Assembly (NCBI GenBank): GCA_944368155.1
Contig: CALVWW010000002.1
Location: 62,001-126,000 of the forward strand
DNA: 64,000 nucleotides
Direction: 5' to 3'
DNA from: an uncultured Clostridia bacterium
GTDB lineage: Bacteria; Bacillota; Clostridia; Christensenellales; Borkfalkiaceae
The position numbers were made by a program, and so were the translations under genes. Each line of letters starts with the position of its first letter. Position 1 is the stretch's first letter. Under the pieces are notes generated by a model. It was given only the letters and a program-made list of their open reading frames with translations, was not told the DNA's origin and did not search any database. Positions 62,222-64,000 of the stretch are shown here, piece by piece.

Positions 62222-62818
62222 ATGCAATTTGAAGACACCAAGACTTACGTAAACCTTGCGCGCAGTTTTGCAGGCGAGGCGCAGGCCGGCATGAGATATC
62301 AGCTTGCGGCAAGGCTTGCAACCCAGCAGGGCTATGTAACGCTCGCGGATACCATTCGCACTCTCGCTAAAAATGAAACGGTGCACGCAAGAAGATTTTT
62401 CGAGGAACTTTCCAAGCGTGGCAAAAAGCTCGATAATATCGACCTGAATGCCGGCTACCCCTTTCACGGCGGAGATATTGAGGAGTGCCTGCGCGTTGCG
62501 GCAATGGACGAGCGCGCGGAACACAGCAGAATATACCCCGCATTTGCGGAGGACGCCGAAGACGAAGGCTTTAAAGAAGTTGCCGCTCTATTCAGGCTGG
62601 TTGCAAACGTTGAAAAAAGACACGAAATGATTTTTAATTATCTGTACGAGGCGTTTAAATCGGGTACTTTATTTTCCAACGAGACGCCCATGGTGTACGT
62701 ATGCAGCGAATGCGGATACATGCACACAGCCACTAAGGCATGGGACGTCTGTCCTTTGTGCAAGGCTTCGCAGGGGTATATTGAATTGCACCTTCCGTTT
62801 AACAAGGAGAGAATATGA
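62222..62818 (+). CDS. Rubrerythrin
   Basis: 198 residues. Ferritin-like diiron domain (1-140) with the ligand motifs GEAQAGMRY and NETVHARRF, then DERAEHSRIY and NVEKRHEMIF. The C-terminal rubredoxin-like domain has CSECGYMH and CPLCKA, the Fe(Cys)4 site. It reduces hydrogen peroxide in anaerobes, using electrons via rubredoxin-type carriers. GGAGG precedes ATG 62222. Its TGA overlaps the ATG of a mini-gene (ATGA), implying translational coupling. Confidence 0.93.
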   Translation: MQFEDTKTYVNLARSFAGEAQAGMRYQLAARLATQQGYVTLADTIRTLAKNETVHARRFFEELSKRGKKLDNIDLNAGYPFHGGDIEECLRVAAMDERAEHSRIYPAFAEDAEDEGFKEVAALFRLVANVEKRHEMIFNYLYEAFKSGTLFSNETPMVYVCSECGYMHTATKAWDVCPLCKASQGYIELHLPFNKERI

Positions 62819-62989
62819 AAAAGACCAATGAAACTCAGAACAACAAGACTAAAAACTGCGGTTCAAAGAGCTCAGGCACAAAAAACTGCAGGTAAAAACA
62901 ATTTTTTCAGCCCCGACGACCCGAACGGGAGTTATACGGGGGTGCCGTCGGACGGCGGCAAACCCGTGCAGGATGCGGACGATTTATAA
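62815..62989 (+). CDS. Frameshifted mini-gene coupled to rubrerythrin
   Basis: ATG 62815 overlaps the rubrerythrin stop and has AAGGAG 6-7 nt upstream. Frame 1 reads KKTNETQNNKTKNCGSKSSG then TKNCR and stops at TAA 62895. In the +1 frame the text continues GKNNFFSPDDPNGSYTGVPS, DGGKPVQDADDL and stops at 62989. The tail pattern GSYTGVP...PVQDADDL looks like that of small clostridial proteins, so one protein of about 57 residues is likely intended. One extra base near TGC-A-GGT breaks it. It may be a mutation, a sequencing error or +1 frameshifting at AGG-TAA. The N-terminal part is Lys/Asn/Cys-rich. Confidence 0.65.
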
Positions 62990-63148
62990 TAATTATTGAT
63001 TGATTTTTATTTAATCGGGCATTTATAATATCCTGTTTATTCTGTCGGAATTTGTTCTGAAGCCGCAAAAAATATTCAGGCAATAACAGTTTTATTTTTA
63101 ATTTAAATAAAAAAATTATTGCTGTTTAAAATATTTATTTGCTGCAAA

Positions 63149-63185
63149 AAATGCGGTCGGCGCATGTTGCGCCGACCGCATTTAC
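63149..63185 (+). terminator. Hairpin terminator after the rubrerythrin operon
   Basis: 16-bp stem AAATGCGGTCGGCGCA (63149-63164) / TGCGCCGACCGCATTT (63168-63183), loop TGT. Confidence 0.85.
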
Positions 63186-63224
63186 ATTTATAAGTAAAAC
63201 AGCTGTGCTATAGAGTCAAACAAA

Positions 63225-63242
63225 GAACCCCTCCTTTAATTC
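63225..63242 (-). repeat. Short dispersed repeat, family C
   Basis: The minus strand reads GAATTAAAGGAGGGGTTC; 42265-42282 (+) reads GAATTAAAGGAAGGGTTC, 17 of 18 identical. Both sit in intergenic DNA beside other repeat modules. Confidence 0.5.
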
Positions 63243-63286
63243 TTTCCTATAAGGGGAGTCTCTTCACCGCGACTTCCAGCCCGTAA

Positions 63287-63406
63287 TGGCCTAAAAGATG
63301 CGAGCGAGACAAGGAAAACGCGGATTTGGCAGGGAGCTTACTTAAGCGTAAGTGGCCAAGGCAAACCGCAAGTTCGACAAAGTATCGCGACGCATATATG
63401 AGGCCA
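63287..63406 (-). repeat. 3'-gene repeat element, family B, copy 2
   Basis: 120 bp starting 10 nt after the acetyltransferase stop, on that gene's strand. Terminal inverted repeat TGGCCT (63287-63292) / AGGCCA (63401-63406). It is homologous to 44091-44213 throughout, including the CTTACGCTTAAGTAAG dyad, but the terminal stems have different sequences. Confidence 0.85.
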
Positions 63407-63416
63407 AACGGGGCAA

Positions 63417-63965
63417 TTATAATTTTTTGATAACCCTTGCGGGGTTGCCGGCTATCACCACATTTGATGGAAAACTCTTGGTTACCACGGAGCCTGCACC
63501 CACGACCACGTTGTCGCCGAGGGTCACTCCGGGCAAAATGGAAGCATGGCCGCCTATCCAGCAGTCGTTGCCGATAGTTATCGGCTTGCCCATCTCCAGT
63601 CCGCTCACGCGCACGTCGCGCTCAAGCGGATGACAGGCGGTATATATTCCCGCCTGCGGAGCGATGAGGCAGTTATCGCCTATCTTCACCTTGCAGACGT
63701 CCAAAATTACCACGCCGTAATTGACATAAAAATTTTCGCCGACTTGGATATTTTCGCCGTAGTCGCACCAGAATCCGCGCCCGAGCACCACTTTCTTCCC
63801 GCACTTACCAAGGAGCTGTTTTGCAACCTCGCTCCTCTCCTCTTCGGAAAGGCCGCCGAAATTGAGTTTTTGGCACAAAGCGACAGCTCGCGCATGGGCG
63901 GCGGCAAGCTCCTTGTCATCGGCCCTGTATAGTTCACCCGCGAGCATCTTTTGCTTTTCAGTCAT
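63417..63965 (-). CDS. Maltose/galactoside O-acetyltransferase-like hexapeptide protein
   Basis: 182 residues. An N-terminal MAC-type cap (MTEKQKMLAGELYRADDKEL) is followed by left-handed beta-helix hexapeptide repeats (about 60-182). The catalytic-loop motif is IYTACHPLERDVR, with the His used for acyl transfer. IGNDCWIGGHASILPGVTLG and GAGSVVTKSFPSNVVIAGNP complete the acetyl-CoA-binding end. It is a cytoplasmic trimer that acetylates sugars or related acceptors. GAGG lies upstream of ATG 63965. Confidence 0.93.
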   Translation of the reverse strand: MTEKQKMLAGELYRADDKELAAAHARAVALCQKLNFGGLSEEERSEVAKQLLGKCGKKVVLGRGFWCDYGENIQVGENFYVNYGVVILDVCKVKIGDNCLIAPQAGIYTACHPLERDVRVSGLEMGKPITIGNDCWIGGHASILPGVTLGDNVVVGAGSVVTKSFPSNVVIAGNPARVIKKL

Positions 63966-64000
63966 AAAAATTATTCCTCATAAAAAATTCCGCTTTTTAT

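Overview
The window looks like a chromosomal contig of an uncultured, gut-type Gram-positive anaerobe (Bacillota, Clostridia; an inference). It carries a clostridial-style rpoB-rpoC pair, an IspD-IspF fusion, RqcP, rubrerythrin, M18 aminopeptidase, a DUF4430/ECF vitamin B12 locus, WYL and XRE regulators, many strong intrinsic terminators and AGGAGG-type ribosome binding sites. Host genes have moderate G+C; several stretches inside the element at 7.4-26.1 kb are clearly A+T richer.

Layout. 1-7.1 kb: GNAT fragment, membrane-anchored XRE regulator, M18 aminopeptidase, YjdF-like membrane protein and a three-gene ABC importer of the TrpXYZ/PF04392 type. 7.2-26.1 kb: an integrative mobilizable element of about 18.7 kb inserted in the anticodon region of a tRNA-Leu(UAG) gene. 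The host tRNA is split into a 5' half at 7358-7400 and a 3' half at 26062-26112. The element supplies a complete, different tRNA-Leu(UAG) at 7461-7543, positioned to use the old tRNA promoter. It encodes a tyrosine integrase, a MobV relaxase (apparently with an AUA start) and a candidate oriT. Its cargo is defence-like: a CoiA-like nuclease plus a PD-(D/E)XK-like protein; a four-gene modification/restriction operon (two methylase-like proteins, a HEPN protein, and a T5orf172-helicase) with a divergent XRE regulator and twin palindromic operators; and a type II CBASS operon (Cap4-like nuclease-SAVED effector, CD-NTase, Cap2 E2-E1, Cap3 JAB protease).

26.1-34 kb: GNAT acetyltransferase, cobalamin-riboswitch locus (DUF4430 lipoprotein and ECF S component), DUF368 lipid-carrier transporter, RtcB, a DIP1984-like protein, and a WYL regulator that appears leaderless. 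34-47.6 kb: rpoC and rpoB (RpoB has a long acidic tail), rqcP, ispDF, radA, a MATE exporter (also apparently leaderless) and a DUF1294 protein. 47.8-60.5 kb: one 4207-residue surface protein built of MBG/Ig-like repeats, with recent internal DNA duplications. 60.9-64 kb: a serine recombinase, a small membrane protein, rubrerythrin followed by a frameshifted mini-gene, and a hexapeptide acetyltransferase.

Intergenic DNA holds dispersed repeats. The most striking is a roughly 120-bp element found twice, each time 10 nt after a stop codon and in the same orientation relative to the gene, with terminal inverted repeats that differ in sequence but keep pairing.
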